DNA of 64,000 nt. Origin: a bacterium. GTDB lineage: Bacteria > SZUA-182 > DTGQ01. Position 1 is the first letter of the stretch. Each line of letters begins with the position of its first letter. A program made the position numbers and the translations under genes. Below are positions 17,007 through 26,651 of the stretch, piece by piece. Location of the stretch: the NCBI GenBank assembly GCA_040755755.1, contig JBFLZW010000050.1:34112-98111 (forward strand), in the 5' to 3' direction. The notes below the pieces were generated by a model. The model was not told where the DNA came from. It searched no databases and saw only the letters and a program-made list of their open reading frames with translations.

Positions 17007-18263
17007 CTAATTTCCACCGGATGTTGGTGTACGGGAAAAGATAGGGGCACCGCCGCTGACTTTTGTCAGCCATTTTGGCAGCTTGAAACCGGTCAGGCCC
17101 TCTTTCCCTTCACCTTCGTCCCTGCCGGAAAGCAGGTCAGACAGTTCTTTGAATTTCCGTGATATCTCAGCGCCGGAGTCCAGAGCGGAAAGAGGCTTTC
17201 CCTGATTTATGGCGCTCATGGTCAGTTGGTAATTATTGGGAATACTCCACAAAAACTTTTTCTTGATACTTGCCTCCGCCTCTTTCAATGAGACCGTGGA
17301 GTTTTTCTGGAGCCGGTTCACCAGTATCTGGACGTTCTTTTCAGCAGGAAAACCGAGGTCACGAAAGGTCGATAGGATTCTTTTAACATTAATGAGAGAG
17401 GGAAGGCTGAGCGAAGTGACCATGAGGACCGTATCCGCCAGCCGGAGAGTCCCTCTGGCCATTCCCTCAAGGGATTGCCCGCTGTCTACGATAACAAAAT
17501 CGAACATCTTGCGGATCTGCTCAAGGATGGTCCCCATGATCTCATCAGGAGTCGCTTTCTCTTCTTCATGCAGTTTGGGCGGCGGTACCAGAGGCAGTCT
17601 GGAGGGAGATGGCAGCACATAGACTCCTGAAGAGTGCCGAAAAAATATACTGGTCAGATAGGCAGTATCCAGCCGGGAAATATTCCTGACAGCCTCTGCC
17701 CAATCATAGGCAGGCTTGATACCCAGAAAAAGCGATACATCTCCGAAAGGAGGGCTCATATCGAGAAGAGCCACTGACTGAGAGCCTCCTGATTCAGCCA
17801 GGCTGACAGCAAGGTTTACCGCCACCGTAGTTGTCCCCACTCCGCCTTTGCTTCCCAGGATATTGATTATTTTCTCTTTCTTCGGTTGAGCCTTGCCCTG
17901 CTCCTTGCGCTCCCTGAATCGCTCCCTGAATTGATTAAGAGCACTTTGGACCTCTTCTTTTCGAAATGGCTGCGGGAAAAACTCCCTCACTCCGGTCCGC
18001 AGGGCTTTCAGCAGGGTTTCAGGATTGGTGTCCTGCGAGGTCAGGAAAACCTCTCCGACTATGCCCAAAGATTGAAGATCATTCATGATCCTGAATTCCT
18101 CCGATGGATCATCTCCCATTTCCATGATCAGAAGGTCGCACGGCTCGGAGCTTTCAACTCTCTGGAGATAAAATCCTTCCACCGAAGAGATGATTTCTTC
18201 CAATTCCTCCCGTATCTTCTGCGTCTTGCTTTTGATTCTCACTGAAATGCTGTTTTCAGGCAT
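17007..18263 (-). CDS. cpaE: TadZ/CpaE, ParA-like pilus localisation ATPase
   Basis: The 418-residue protein has an atypical receiver-like N-terminal domain (1-130), then a MinD/ParA-type ATPase beginning INILGSKGGVGTTTVAVNLA, a deviant Walker A. Later come LLDMSPPFGDVSLFLG and FDFVIVDSGQSLEG. TadZ proteins mark the cell-pole site where the Tad machine assembles. The receiver-like domain lacks a convincing phospho-acceptor Asp, as is usual for this family. It lies between the tadG-like gene (139-bp gap) and tadA (17 bp). Confidence 0.9.
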   Translation of the reverse strand: MPENSISVRIKSKTQKIREELEEIISSVEGFYLQRVESSEPCDLLIMEMGDDPSEEFRIMNDLQSLGIVGEVFLTSQDTNPETLLKALRTGVREFFPQPFRKEEVQSALNQFRERFRERKEQGKAQPKKEKIINILGSKGGVGTTTVAVNLAVSLAESGGSQSVALLDMSPPFGDVSLFLGIKPAYDWAEAVRNISRLDTAYLTSIFFRHSSGVYVLPSPSRLPLVPPPKLHEEEKATPDEIMGTILEQIRKMFDFVIVDSGQSLEGMARGTLRLADTVLMVTSLSLPSLINVKRILSTFRDLGFPAEKNVQILVNRLQKNSTVSLKEAEASIKKKFLWSIPNNYQLTMSAINQGKPLSALDSGAEISRKFKELSDLLSGRDEGEGKEGLTGFKLPKWLTKVSGGAPIFSRTPTSGGN

Positions 18264-18402
18264 GATGCAATTTCAACTCCCAGTTGTTAAGGTTTCTGCT
18301 TACCAAAGGATCTCGGTGCCTCTCTCGTGGTCTTGTGTTTTTTTTCGTTCTCGAATGGATATAGACTCTTTCTTATGGAACAGCCTCTCCGGAGGTTTTC
18401 TC

Positions 18403-19554
18403 TCACTCGACCAGCCCGGCAAAGTTGCTCCTAATGGCTCTCGGCGTAGCACTAAATCGAGCACGTATTCCATATTCTGTTCCCGCTTGTCCACTATAGT
18501 TTATAATCTCGGTCAAGGTAATTAAGGTAAATCCTGCAATTTTCTTTCCCCCCACGGGTGGATTTTCTCCTGCGGCAGGCTCATCCTCATAAATCACAGC
18601 TTTCATTGTCCAGGTCTCCGGATCGTTATCAGCATCGTCTTCCCCATCGTTTCTTCCCTTCATATCATCGAAAAACTTTTTCATCGGGAAAAAATTAGAA
18701 GCACCATGAATCTCCTCCACGTTTACAAAATTGCATGTATCGTTTACCTTTACCTCCGGACTGGTAAATTCTCCACTGAGTACAGCCTCCATAAGCCATT
18801 TAAAGTTATGGAAACTGGGGGTCATATCGTAGGTATGCCATCCGATAAACCAGTTATGGTAATCGCCCTGACTTTCATCAAAGTAAGGGGAAAGCCATAT
18901 CTCTTTACCATTGTAACTCGGGTCATCAATAATGCGTTCGGATACTCCGACCGTTAACGAGAGGCTCCCCGGACTCATTGTATGCTGAAAAATCAGGGAA
19001 GACGTGGCGTAAGCAATGGCAGGGGCAGCTTTCATACTGAAAAACCTGGCAAAAAAGGTAGCTACCGGGCTATTGCCAGGGGTACTGCCGTCTTTGCGGA
19101 CTATTACTCTTACTGCATCCGGTTGATTCAAAGTTTCCTTAAATCGTTGCTTCGGGTCCGGCTCCTTCCAATCCCAGATGCCGATTTTTATATCGCTGTC
19201 AGCAATGGTGATGGCTTCCCCTGCTGCACTGTTCAGCCCTGCTACATACCGAACAGCTTCTCTGATATCCGCCTGATCTTCTGCCTCACAAATATACCCC
19301 TGCTGCTCCCAGGGTTTCATATCTTTATAAATGTCTCCCAGAATTCCGGCACCGCGCAGTACTGTGGCATCTGCTATAGTCTGAAGCTCGTTTCTGACGA
19401 TACTTAGAATGGGCCCATCGATCACCAGGGCAGCAATGCCTGTCAGGATCCCTGCGCCTAAAAGTATAACTACGATAATGCCTATTACGCCCCTTTCTTC
19501 CTTCATTTCTGGAATACCTGGAAACCGTCTTTTTACTCTATCCATCTTGTTCAT
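18403..19554 (-). CDS. TadG-like pseudopilin/pilus assembly protein
   Basis: The product has 383 residues. A single N-terminal membrane helix follows basic residues (ERGVIGIIVVILLGAGILTG) and is continued by the TadG-type segment RNELQTIADATVLRGAG. The remaining roughly 320 residues are predicted periplasmic, with many aromatic residues and no known catalytic motif. Proteins of this shape (TadE/TadG) are minor pilins or assembly factors. ATG 19554 is chosen because GGGGGAAG lies 5 bp upstream; the open frame extends to 19602. A 231-bp gap with a CATCC/GGATG-type hairpin separates it from tadE, so its expression may be set apart. Confidence 0.75.
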   Translation of the reverse strand: MNKMDRVKRRFPGIPEMKEERGVIGIIVVILLGAGILTGIAALVIDGPILSIVRNELQTIADATVLRGAGILGDIYKDMKPWEQQGYICEAEDQADIREAVRYVAGLNSAAGEAITIADSDIKIGIWDWKEPDPKQRFKETLNQPDAVRVIVRKDGSTPGNSPVATFFARFFSMKAAPAIAYATSSLIFQHTMSPGSLSLTVGVSERIIDDPSYNGKEIWLSPYFDESQGDYHNWFIGWHTYDMTPSFHNFKWLMEAVLSGEFTSPEVKVNDTCNFVNVEEIHGASNFFPMKKFFDDMKGRNDGEDDADNDPETWTMKAVIYEDEPAAGENPPVGGKKIAGFTLITLTEIINYSGQAGTEYGIRARFSATPRAIRSNFAGLVE

Positions 19555-19785
19555 AATCTTCCCCCATCCTTTAAAATTTGACCGCTCATATCGTCCAGGC
19601 AATAAATAAACCCGCTTTACCCTTTTCCTTCTTGAGGCTTGTTCAGGGCTTTCAGGAAAGCTTTAGAGCCTGTGTGTCAGGGGAGGTTTTGTGAGGATGA
19701 TGGATAAAAACCATCCCCCTTTCCCCTCCCCTTTAAGGAAGAAGGAGAGCAGGTAATCTCATGGCTATGAGAGATGAGCTATATT

Positions 19786-20187
19786 TTATTCATATATCAT
19801 CACCGCCTGGGAGCTTAAGGTAAGTGAGTCACCAAGACCGGGGATAAACGAGTCAAGGGCCCAAAAATCGTATCTGTAAGTTGCCGTAACGTAGAGAGGT
19901 TTCCCCGGCATTTGGCCCTCAGGATGGTCAACATCAATCACCCCGTCCAAGGGCATAAGAGGCTGCAAATAATAACTCACCGTCTCCTTTATCTCATCAT
20001 CACTTACCGATCCGGCCGGATACACGATTCCTCGCCGTGCTCCTTCCCTGCATGCATTGGTAATGATCTGTTTATTACATAGAGCTAAACCAAATTCGAT
20101 TATACCGAAAATAAAAACGAACAGCAGCGGCATGAGAATAGCAAACTCAACGGCCACACTGCCTTTTTCGCCTCTAAGTTTTCCCAT
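19786..20187 (-). CDS. tadE: TadE-like minor pseudopilin
   Basis: The 133-residue protein starts MGKLRGEKGSVAVEFAILMPLLF. G-SVAVEF is a class III prepilin-type cleavage site with the conserved Glu at +5, and a hydrophobic helix follows. The next segment, NKQIITNACREGARRGIVYPAG, is typical of TadE. It should be processed by the prepilin peptidase encoded upstream. ATG 20187 is preferred over the in-frame GTG at 20199 because a GGAGGTGA site precedes it at 8 bp. It follows the small lipoprotein gene closely. Confidence 0.85.
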   Translation of the reverse strand: MGKLRGEKGSVAVEFAILMPLLFVFIFGIIEFGLALCNKQIITNACREGARRGIVYPAGSVSDDEIKETVSYYLQPLMPLDGVIDVDHPEGQMPGKPLYVTATYRYDFWALDSFIPGLGDSLTLSSQAVMIYE

Positions 20188-20205
20188 AGTGATTGTCACC
20201 TCCGG

Positions 20206-20502
20206 TCATTTCACTTCTATTCTATTTACTCGATTGATATTCTGGGTATTCCCGGTTGCCGCGCATGAATTTCCAAATCCCTGCCGGTAGCCCTCTACTA
20301 CCCTGCGGGCTGCCTGCCCATCGAGCCCGTAGACCGGATCGGGGGGCTGTCCTCCAGCCTCGGGATTGAGGGTCTGATGAAGTTTAGCCAGCATGAAGGA
20401 GGTACCATAATCAACCTCCAGCCGGCTCATCCTGCCAGTACAACCTGCGAAAAACATCAATCCGATGATCAGCCCTGCCAACACAGGGCATTGCATGGTC
20501 AT
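20206..20502 (-). CDS. Small lipoprotein of the tad locus, function unknown
   Basis: The product has 98 residues: a hydrophobic signal ending in lipobox FFAGC (Cys near residue 21), then a polar domain with PDPVYGLDGQAARRVVEGYRQGF. A strong ribosome site (GGAGGG, 7 bp before ATG 20502) supports translation. I do not recognise a named family. Its place between the secretin and tadE genes suggests a pilotin or secretin-associated lipoprotein, comparable in position but not visibly in sequence to RcpB or TadF-like accessory proteins. That role is inference from position only. Confidence 0.65.
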   Translation of the reverse strand: MTMQCPVLAGLIIGLMFFAGCTGRMSRLEVDYGTSFMLAKLHQTLNPEAGGQPPDPVYGLDGQAARRVVEGYRQGFGNSCAATGNTQNINRVNRIEVK

Positions 20503-20538
20503 AGAGCATCCCTCCTTGTATGTATAAGTAGTTGTGTA

Positions 20539-22113
20539 CTAAGGTTGTATATGCCCGAAATTTCCTTCCAGCCCGCTCCCGCCTGACATAACTTCTCCCT
20601 CGATACGGGGCAGGATTGAAGGCAGGTCCGAATGATTGGCAGCGGAAGGCCCTTCCCCCCTTCCTTCCATTGCCCCTTCCAGGTAAAACTCAAAGTCATC
20701 CGGCTCGATATATTCATCCGTAGGCAGTGTCTGTCTGGCTAAATCAAGCGGTTTTACCAGATGAGGAGTAACAATGATAATCAGCTCGGTCTCATTTTTC
20801 TGAAACAAGCTGCTCCGAAAAAGCGAACCCAGGATCGGAATATCACCCAGGAGAGGAAATTTCCGGACAATTTCACGGGCGTCATTCTTCAGAAGGCCGG
20901 CAATGGCAAAGCTCTGCCCGTCGCCCAGCTCGATCATGGTTGAAACGCGCCTGGTAGTCAGGGATGGCACGATAAATCCCGCGTAAGCCAGAGCATTGGT
21001 GAAATCGAGCTCAGATGATTCAGGAGTCACCTCCATATTGATTTTCCCGCTGCTCAATACCGTAGGGGTAAATTCCAGTCCAACCCCGAATTTTTTATAT
21101 TCTATCGCAATGCCGTCCTGTTGCGGTACCGGGATAGGATACTCGCCTCCAGCAAGGAAATTGGCGGATTTACCGCTTAAGGTGATCAGCGTCGGTTCTG
21201 CCAGGATTTTTACCAGGCCCTGTTCCTTCAGGGCATCGATAAGAAAGGTCCACGGGACTTCATCGGCATACAGGCGGAAAATGGCGTTGATGCTTGATGA
21301 TAGCTGCAATCTCTTGTCTTTGAAATTTTCAGTTGGCGAAAGGTCGGAAATCGTCGATAGGTTATCGAGAGTGCTTATCCAGAACTGCTTTCCGGTTTTA
21401 TTTACGGTATTAAAATTAATGCCCAGCTTTTTGCCTATACTGCGGGACATCTCAGCTATCCGGACATCGAGCATCACCTGGTGTACACCTCCAACCTCGA
21501 GAAAATTATTGACCCTGGACTGCCCGCCCTGTCCCCTGGGAGCATACGACTCGGCCAGAGCCAGTACCTCGGACAGGCAGGCAGCACTGGAAACAGTGCC
21601 TGACAGGCTGAGACTGTCATGGGTAGCTGCCACCCGGATATTCTCTTCCCTGGGGAACATTTCATGGAGTTTCTCTTTCAACCGGCTTATGTCCGGGACA
21701 ACCTCAAGATCGAAAACATCGCTGACCCTTTCCTCGTGATTCCAGACCTCATCATTCCAGAATGTAAGGCTGGTCACTCCGGCAGCCTTGCCGGTAAGAT
21801 AAATCTGCTGCGGTGTGATTACCAGGGCATCAGCCACTGCAGGATCAGCCAGAGATACCCGCTTCACCTTGTGGGGACTTTCAACGATAATTGATTTTCC
21901 CACCGTCAGGGTCAGTTTCTGGGGAATAGTCATGTTCATATTCGCCTTTTCCTGGATATCAACCCTTTCCGAACTGTCGGTGCTCTCTGCCCGGCTTCGA
22001 AAAGGAAAAATGAGACACAAGGCCACCATAATCACCCAAAGAGCTTCTCTCACCCGTTTATCGAGCACAGCTCCCCTCCGCCACGCTGTAATATTCTTGG
22101 ATTTCCTATTCAA
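20539..22113 (-). CDS. cpaC: RcpA/CpaC, outer-membrane secretin of the Flp pilus
   Basis: The 524-residue protein has a signal peptide (ALWVIMVALCLIFPFRSRA). A pilus/BON-type N domain (KLTLTVGKSIIVESPHKVKRVSLADP) follows, then a BON-like segment near 150-190. The secretin core has VHQVMLDVRIAEMSR, a plug with LAGGEYPIPVPQ, GVGLEFTPTVL, and the final RKFPLLGDIPILGSLFRS and ELIIIVTPHLV. It should form the multimeric channel through which the pilus leaves. The start overlaps the cpaB stop by 8 bp, so the two are translationally coupled. Confidence 0.95.
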   Translation of the reverse strand: MNRKSKNITAWRRGAVLDKRVREALWVIMVALCLIFPFRSRAESTDSSERVDIQEKANMNMTIPQKLTLTVGKSIIVESPHKVKRVSLADPAVADALVITPQQIYLTGKAAGVTSLTFWNDEVWNHEERVSDVFDLEVVPDISRLKEKLHEMFPREENIRVAATHDSLSLSGTVSSAACLSEVLALAESYAPRGQGGQSRVNNFLEVGGVHQVMLDVRIAEMSRSIGKKLGINFNTVNKTGKQFWISTLDNLSTISDLSPTENFKDKRLQLSSSINAIFRLYADEVPWTFLIDALKEQGLVKILAEPTLITLSGKSANFLAGGEYPIPVPQQDGIAIEYKKFGVGLEFTPTVLSSGKINMEVTPESSELDFTNALAYAGFIVPSLTTRRVSTMIELGDGQSFAIAGLLKNDAREIVRKFPLLGDIPILGSLFRSSLFQKNETELIIIVTPHLVKPLDLARQTLPTDEYIEPDDFEFYLEGAMEGRGEGPSAANHSDLPSILPRIEGEVMSGGSGLEGNFGHIQP

Positions 22114-23062
22114 ATGTCACCTCACTAATCTTATCTCCCTTAATCAATTCAACGGTAAACGGCGATTTGACCGATGTCGGGGGGAGGGCGAGGAGTCCAG
22201 CCACCTTTTTACCGCCCTTTTTCCCTGTCCCCCTCTTCTTAACTATCTTTCCTGTTTTTACCACTGGCTTGAGCTGCGGAGCGTTACTGTCCCTGCACGA
22301 GGCCAGAAGGTCCGGTATGGTTATCCCCCTGGTGGGGATGAACGCGATATTGCTGCAACTTCGAAGTGCCAACTGAATCTTGCCCTCGGTAGCGGCCAGA
22401 GCCAGCTTTTCTCCTTCATCCGGCGTCACCTCAAGAGTGATAACATCCACCTCGACAGCTTTTTCCTGTTTTTTGCCATCCCGACCTACTTCTGTCTCAA
22501 CAGCCATTTGTGTACCGGAAGCCAGAACCTGGATGTTTTCAAGCACGGTCTTGGTTATGGGGCCGCTATCCCTCTTCTCCGGATCCTGCTCCCTTAAGGT
22601 TACCAGGACGTCCACCCGATGACCGGGGAAGATAAAGCCGGATACACCAATAACTTTGTCCACCTTTACCGCCATAGCCCGTTTTTCCTTGTCAATTACC
22701 GCAGCCATTCCACCGCTGTCTGAGGTAATGGGAGCTAATCTGGATTCCAGTATCGGCTCGCCTGCTTTGACTGGATAGCGAATGATTCGGTTCACCAGTT
22801 TGGAGGGATCGGTAAAAAACAAGTTCTTGCCTGTTTTCTTATCTGTTGGCAGGCTTTCCTTCAGGAAAGGTGCTCCTTTGATCAATTCCTTGGTAAGGAT
22901 TTCACCCCACTTCAAATTGCGGGCTGCTGTTGCTATGATGACCCGCTCCCTGGAAGTTTCTCCCAACGGGGAAAGTTCTATATATTTGAGGATGCATATC
23001 GTAAGTATTAAAGATATAACCATGGCCAGGCCAAGCAACATGATTGATTTACTCCTATCCAT
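22106..23062 (-). CDS. cpaB: CpaB/RcpC, periplasmic pilus assembly protein
   Basis: The 318-residue protein has an N-terminal membrane anchor (SIMLLGLAMVISLILTICIL). An SAF domain follows (VIIATAARNLKWGEILTKELI ... PVKAGEPILESRLAP), then RcpC/CpaB core motifs MAVKVDKVIGVSGFIFPGHRVDVL and VITLEVTPDEGEKLALAATEG. In other tad systems CpaB stabilises the secretin and binds peptidoglycan or glycans. A lysine-rich stretch (KTGKIVKKRGTGKKGGKKV) near 285 is unusual for the family. Confidence 0.93.
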   Translation of the reverse strand: MDRSKSIMLLGLAMVISLILTICILKYIELSPLGETSRERVIIATAARNLKWGEILTKELIKGAPFLKESLPTDKKTGKNLFFTDPSKLVNRIIRYPVKAGEPILESRLAPITSDSGGMAAVIDKEKRAMAVKVDKVIGVSGFIFPGHRVDVLVTLREQDPEKRDSGPITKTVLENIQVLASGTQMAVETEVGRDGKKQEKAVEVDVITLEVTPDEGEKLALAATEGKIQLALRSCSNIAFIPTRGITIPDLLASCRDSNAPQLKPVVKTGKIVKKRGTGKKGGKKVAGLLALPPTSVKSPFTVELIKGDKISEVTFE

Positions 23063-23164
23063 TCATCTCTCCTTTCTGTCTCCTCTGTCCCATTTCCTTC
23101 TCACCATCCTTTAGGTATCAATCCTGCGCCGGCGATCCCTTCTGCATTCAATCCATTTCCCTGT

Positions 23165-23698
23165 TTAAATAATCCTGCCCAAGACCGAGAGTAACGTCCC
23201 GAAGGCAATGGCCAGTCCATAGTACAAAGCAGGTCCCTTTTCCCCCCTGGACGCAGGTATGTAAGCTATCTGCCGGGTATAAAAGAATGTCTTCACCATA
23301 GCTCCGTATCGCCCGATCATATTTTGGACCTGCCCATGAAGCATGGCAATGACAATGGCATAAACACCGCCGAACAGGGCAGTACCCAAAAAGGCGGAAA
23401 ATACTCCCTTCGGCCCCACTAAGCTGCCGACCGCCCCCATAAGCTTGACATCACCAGCTCCCATGCCCCCTGACAGATAAAAAATGATTAATAGACCCAA
23501 CCCGATTGCCACACCTGCTGCACTCGAGAGCAATCCCTTCCATCCTTCCGTCCAGGTGTGATAAATAATTCCCGTTACCATAGTGGAAAATGTGAGCCAG
23601 TTGGGAATTTTCCGGGATAAAATGTCACCTGTGGCAGCCACAGGCAGTATAATGGCTAAGTATACTATGGGAAATGCTTCAGTTATCCTTGGTTCCAT
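23165..23698 (-). CDS. cpaA: TadV/CpaA, prepilin peptidase
   Basis: This type IV prepilin-like aspartyl protease (A24 family) has 177 residues in about six membrane segments. The two catalytic aspartates are visible: ATGDILSRKIPNWLT near residue 24 and the GxGD-type GGMGAGDVKLMGAVG near 80. It lacks the methyltransferase domain of PilD, as TadV enzymes do. Likely substrates are the two Flp pilins encoded just upstream and the TadE/G pseudopilins. It starts 55 bp after the stop of the second pilin gene. Confidence 0.93.
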   Translation of the reverse strand: MEPRITEAFPIVYLAIILPVAATGDILSRKIPNWLTFSTMVTGIIYHTWTEGWKGLLSSAAGVAIGLGLLIIFYLSGGMGAGDVKLMGAVGSLVGPKGVFSAFLGTALFGGVYAIVIAMLHGQVQNMIGRYGAMVKTFFYTRQIAYIPASRGEKGPALYYGLAIAFGTLLSVLGRII

Positions 23699-23752
23699 GT
23701 GCCTCTCTACAAAGATGTTATTAACCTTAGACTCCTTACCCCAAAAGCCCCC

Positions 23753-23926
23753 CTATCTCGGTAAATCAGGTATACACTTAGATATGGCACCAAAATATGT
23801 GTTCAGGCTACGACCCAATGAGCCCGCCCCTATTGTCATGGCCAGAGCGATCAATCCAACAAGCAAAGCATATTCAAGAGCGACTGCTCCATCTTCATTT
23901 TTTAAAAATTTTATCATTTTATCCAT
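23753..23926 (-). CDS. flp: Flp-type pilin, copy proximal to the peptidase gene
   Basis: A 57-codon gene starts at ATG 23926. The product is MDKMIKFLKNEDG followed by AVALEYALLVGLIALAMTIG and a short polar tail ending IPDLPR. The charged leader, G/AVALEY cleavage site with Glu at +5, and hydrophobic helix are the Flp pilin pattern. After cleavage about 44 residues remain. It is paralogous to the second Flp gene 217 bp upstream: same length, and about half the residues identical. The mature helix is AVALEY here and AGAVEY in the other. Confidence 0.92.
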   Translation of the reverse strand: MDKMIKFLKNEDGAVALEYALLVGLIALAMTIGAGSLGRSLNTYFGAISKCIPDLPR

Positions 23927-24142
23927 GGTATCTACTGTGCAAGGTATTATTAGTATTAACGATATAATAGGTTATTTATACTATCTGGTTTAGATAGTAT
24001 TCTCCCTCCTGAAGCGCATCGTTCTCATTACGCATAAAAGAGGTGCATTACTTACCCCCTCAGATGCAAGGTAAGTAATGCACTCCCGTATCCATTCAGA
24101 TCAAAAGACGTCATCTGGGATCAGCAGACGTTATTAAGCTCC

Positions 24143-24316
24143 CTATCTTGGAAAAGAAGGTATTCTATTAGCTATGTCCTGAAAATATTGGTTTAAGTTA
24201 ATACCCAATGCGCCTGCCCCGACGAGAATCGCAAGAGCGATCAAGCCAAGAAGCAAAGCATACTCAACAGCGCCGGCTCCTTCTTCATCTTTCAAAAATC
24301 TCATCAATTTGTCCAT
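24143..24316 (-). CDS. flp: Flp-type pilin, first gene of the tad locus
   Basis: A 57-codon gene starts at ATG 24316 (AAGGAAGGCGAATGTT upstream). The product is MDKLMRFLKDEEG then AGAVEYALLLGLIALAILVG, with tail NQYFQDIANRIPSFPR. It has the same leader, cleavage context and tail length as the neighbouring Flp gene, so the pair arose by duplication. As the first gene after the promoter region it is likely the major pilin and the most strongly expressed gene of the cluster. Which copy builds the fibre cannot be told from sequence. Confidence 0.92.
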   Translation of the reverse strand: MDKLMRFLKDEEGAGAVEYALLLGLIALAILVGAGALGINLNQYFQDIANRIPSFPR

Positions 24317-24912
24317 AACATTCGCCTTCCTTAAAAATCTAATAATATCAATATGTTATTTTACTTTGACCTTCCTAAACCTTACTAATTCCGTCAATTA
24401 CCAGATTTTTTACACCCTGACGCTTTTCTTCTCTGATCTATCACCGTTTTTTGATAATCACCCCCCCTCTTTTTACTTTCCACCCTGTGTTGGCTTAATA
24501 AACCCTCAGATTCGATCAAATTTTATTTATTTACCCTTGAATACTGAAAATAAATATACCTTAAGATTTATATTACTTATATACTAGCAAAAAAGATGCC
24601 ACTAACACTTTGTTATATTTAATTATAATATTAAAATTTCAAAATTATAATAATTATAACAATTTCTGTTATAAAGAATTGATTTATACTCCCCGATGTG
24701 AAACTTCTTGCATGTGCTGTGCACATATCTTCATATAACCGGCAATCCACGGTAAATGTTAGCCCGGCTCTATGAAAAGTATTCAATACTGCTTTTGGGG
24801 ATAGGTGCTGAATAAGGAGGCAATCTCAGTCCTGGAGAAGACCAAGCATGCCTTCAGATCCCGGGACTTTGGACATCTGCGGAAAAACTGGAGGAAGCTA
24901 TGGCGGGATTAA
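24317..24912. other. AT-rich promoter region of the tad locus
   Basis: This gap of nearly 600 bp between the first flp gene and pdxJ is far richer in A and T than its surroundings, especially 24330-24690. Both flanking genes run on the minus strand, so it carries the tad promoter and the pdxJ 3' end. No reading frame in it looks like a gene. A sigma-54-like element is listed separately. Confidence 0.5.
24586..24601 (-). promoter_or_regulatory. Sigma-54 type -24/-12 element upstream of flp
   Basis: Reading the minus strand from 24601 gives TGGCATCTTTTTTGCT. The GG and GC doublets have the exact 10-bp spacing of the -24/-12 consensus (TGGCAC-N5-TTGC); the only departure in TGGCAC is the last base. 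It lies 270 bp before the first flp start codon, implying a leader of about 255 nt. The region is AT-rich, so a chance match is possible. Confidence 0.4.
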
Positions 24913-25626
24913 TCATCGAATCAGGGTGAGCATTTCTTTGACCGCCTGCTCCAGGCCGACAAAGACGGCGCGGGCTACGATGTTGTGCCCGATATTGAGC
25001 TCTTCGATTTCCTCGATAGCTGCAATCGGGGTGACATTCCGGTAGGTCAGATCATGGCCGGCGTTGACTCCGAGGTTCAGCTTTTTGGCCAGTCTGGCTG
25101 CCTGCTGGATGCGCTCAAGTTCCTCACCCTGGTGGGCCGGGGCCTTGGCCGCAGCATACAGGCCGGTATGAAGCTCGACGTATTGGGCATCGATCTTGCG
25201 GGCCAGCTTTATCTGTGACAGGTCAGGATCGATAAATATACTGACGGTAATTCCGGATTCCCTGAGAGCTCTGACCCGCTGGGCCAGAGCGTCTTTCTGC
25301 CGTTCGATATCCAGTCCGCCCTCGGTGGTCACTTCATTGGGTTTTTCCGGGACCAGGGTGACCATGTCCGGCTTGATTGCCAGGGCAATATCGATCATCT
25401 CGTTTTCAGGACATATCTCGAGGTTGAGGCGGGTTTGCACAACTTCACGCAGGAGCCGAAGGTCCCGGTCCTGAATGTGCCGGCGGTCCTGCCGAAGGTG
25501 TACGGTAATGCCATCCGCACCGGCCATTTCCACCATCACAGCCGCCGCAATCAGGTCCGGCTGGGTCGCTTTCCTGGCTTCCCGGATGTTGGCCACATGG
25601 TCGATATTAACTCCTAATCTGGTCAT
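24913..25626 (-). CDS. pdxJ: Pyridoxine 5'-phosphate synthase
   Basis: It condenses 1-deoxy-xylulose 5-phosphate with 3-amino-2-oxopropyl phosphate, the last ring-forming step of DXP-dependent vitamin B6 synthesis. The 237 residues start [19 protein letters not shown]. They contain [44 protein letters not shown] and the phosphate-binding end [15 protein letters not shown] 25626 is chosen because homologues begin here. An upstream ATG at 25671 overlaps the folP stop in an ATGA and would add 15 residues. The folP-pdxJ arrangement suggests co-transcription from ftsH onward. Confidence 0.95.
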   Translation of the reverse strand: MTRLGVNIDHVANIREARKATQPDLIAAAVMVEMAGADGITVHLRQDRRHIQDRDLRLLREVVQTRLNLEICPENEMIDIALAIKPDMVTLVPEKPNEVTTEGGLDIERQKDALAQRVRALRESGITVSIFIDPDLSQIKLARKIDAQYVELHTGLYAAAKAPAHQGEELERIQQAARLAKKLNLGVNAGHDLTYRNVTPIAAIEEIEELNIGHNIVARAVFVGLEQAVKEMLTLIR

Positions 25627-25667
25627 TCCCGGTTTTCTCCTTCTCTCCTGACTTATGGTATTACCAT

Positions 25668-26540
25668 TCATCCCTTCACCGCAACCTGCTGCGGCTCCAG
25701 GATGGCATCCATCATCCGGGCTACCCGGACCATGGCCTTGACATCATGGACGCGAACCAGATGAGCCCCGTTCATGATCCCGGCGGCAACGGCAGCCGCA
25801 GTCCCCTCGATCCGGTCCTCCACCGGAAGATCCAGGACCTTACCAATAAAGGATTTGCGGGATGGGCCAAGCAGGACCGGCTTGTCCAGGGAACGAAATT
25901 CCCCAAGCCTTTGAATGATCTCAAGGTTATGGAGGAGCGTTTTTCCAAAGCCGATTCCGGGGTCCACGATGATCTGCTCAGACAGGATACCGGCCTCCAG
26001 GGCTGTCTCAATGCTCTGGTGCAGATAGTCTGCTATTTCCGGGATAAGATGCTGGTAAAAGGGATTCTTTTGCATATCACGGGGCGTTCCCTGAATATGC
26101 ATCAGAACCACAGCGGCCTTAAACCTCCCCACAACAGCGGCCATCTGTGGATCAAAGCGCAGGCCGCTGATATCGTTAATCAGGTGAACCCCTTCATCAA
26201 GCATGGCTTGTGCCACCGCAGCTTTGTATGTATCGATGGACAGGGGAACCGGGATCTCTTTTCGCAGATGGGAAATGAGCGGCTTCAGCCGCGCAATTTC
26301 CTCCTCAGCCGATATGGGCATTGAGCCCGGGCGGGTGGATTCCGCACCAATGTCAATGATATCCGCTCCCTCTTCAACCATCTGACCGGCCCGGCGGATG
26401 GCCTGGTCACGGCCGAGGAACTGCCCCCCGTCGGAAAAAGAATCGGGAGTGACGTTCAGGATGCCCATGATGCAGGTTCGTGATCCAAGCCGAATGGTCC
26501 GGTCATGGAGCACAAGAGAGTATTCTTTCCTCTTTTCCAT
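25668..26540 (-). CDS. folP: Dihydropteroate synthase
   Basis: This folate enzyme joins p-aminobenzoate to dihydropterin pyrophosphate in the cytoplasm. The 290-residue TIM-barrel protein shows [68 protein letters not shown] and the C-terminal [15 protein letters not shown]. All catalytic signatures are present. It lies 111 bp downstream of the ftsH stop on the same strand, an association also seen in many bacteria. Confidence 0.96.
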   Translation of the reverse strand: MEKRKEYSLVLHDRTIRLGSRTCIMGILNVTPDSFSDGGQFLGRDQAIRRAGQMVEEGADIIDIGAESTRPGSMPISAEEEIARLKPLISHLRKEIPVPLSIDTYKAAVAQAMLDEGVHLINDISGLRFDPQMAAVVGRFKAAVVLMHIQGTPRDMQKNPFYQHLIPEIADYLHQSIETALEAGILSEQIIVDPGIGFGKTLLHNLEIIQRLGEFRSLDKPVLLGPSRKSFIGKVLDLPVEDRIEGTAAAVAAGIMNGAHLVRVHDVKAMVRVARMMDAILEPQQVAVKG

Positions 26541-26651
26541 ACGGGACGGTTTCCTTCCTGATATCGCCTTACGGTTATAACTTTCGAATTTTTTCCTACA
26601 CGGGCACCAGGGAAAGACGGGAGAAGTGGGGCATCGGGAAGACTTCTCCCG

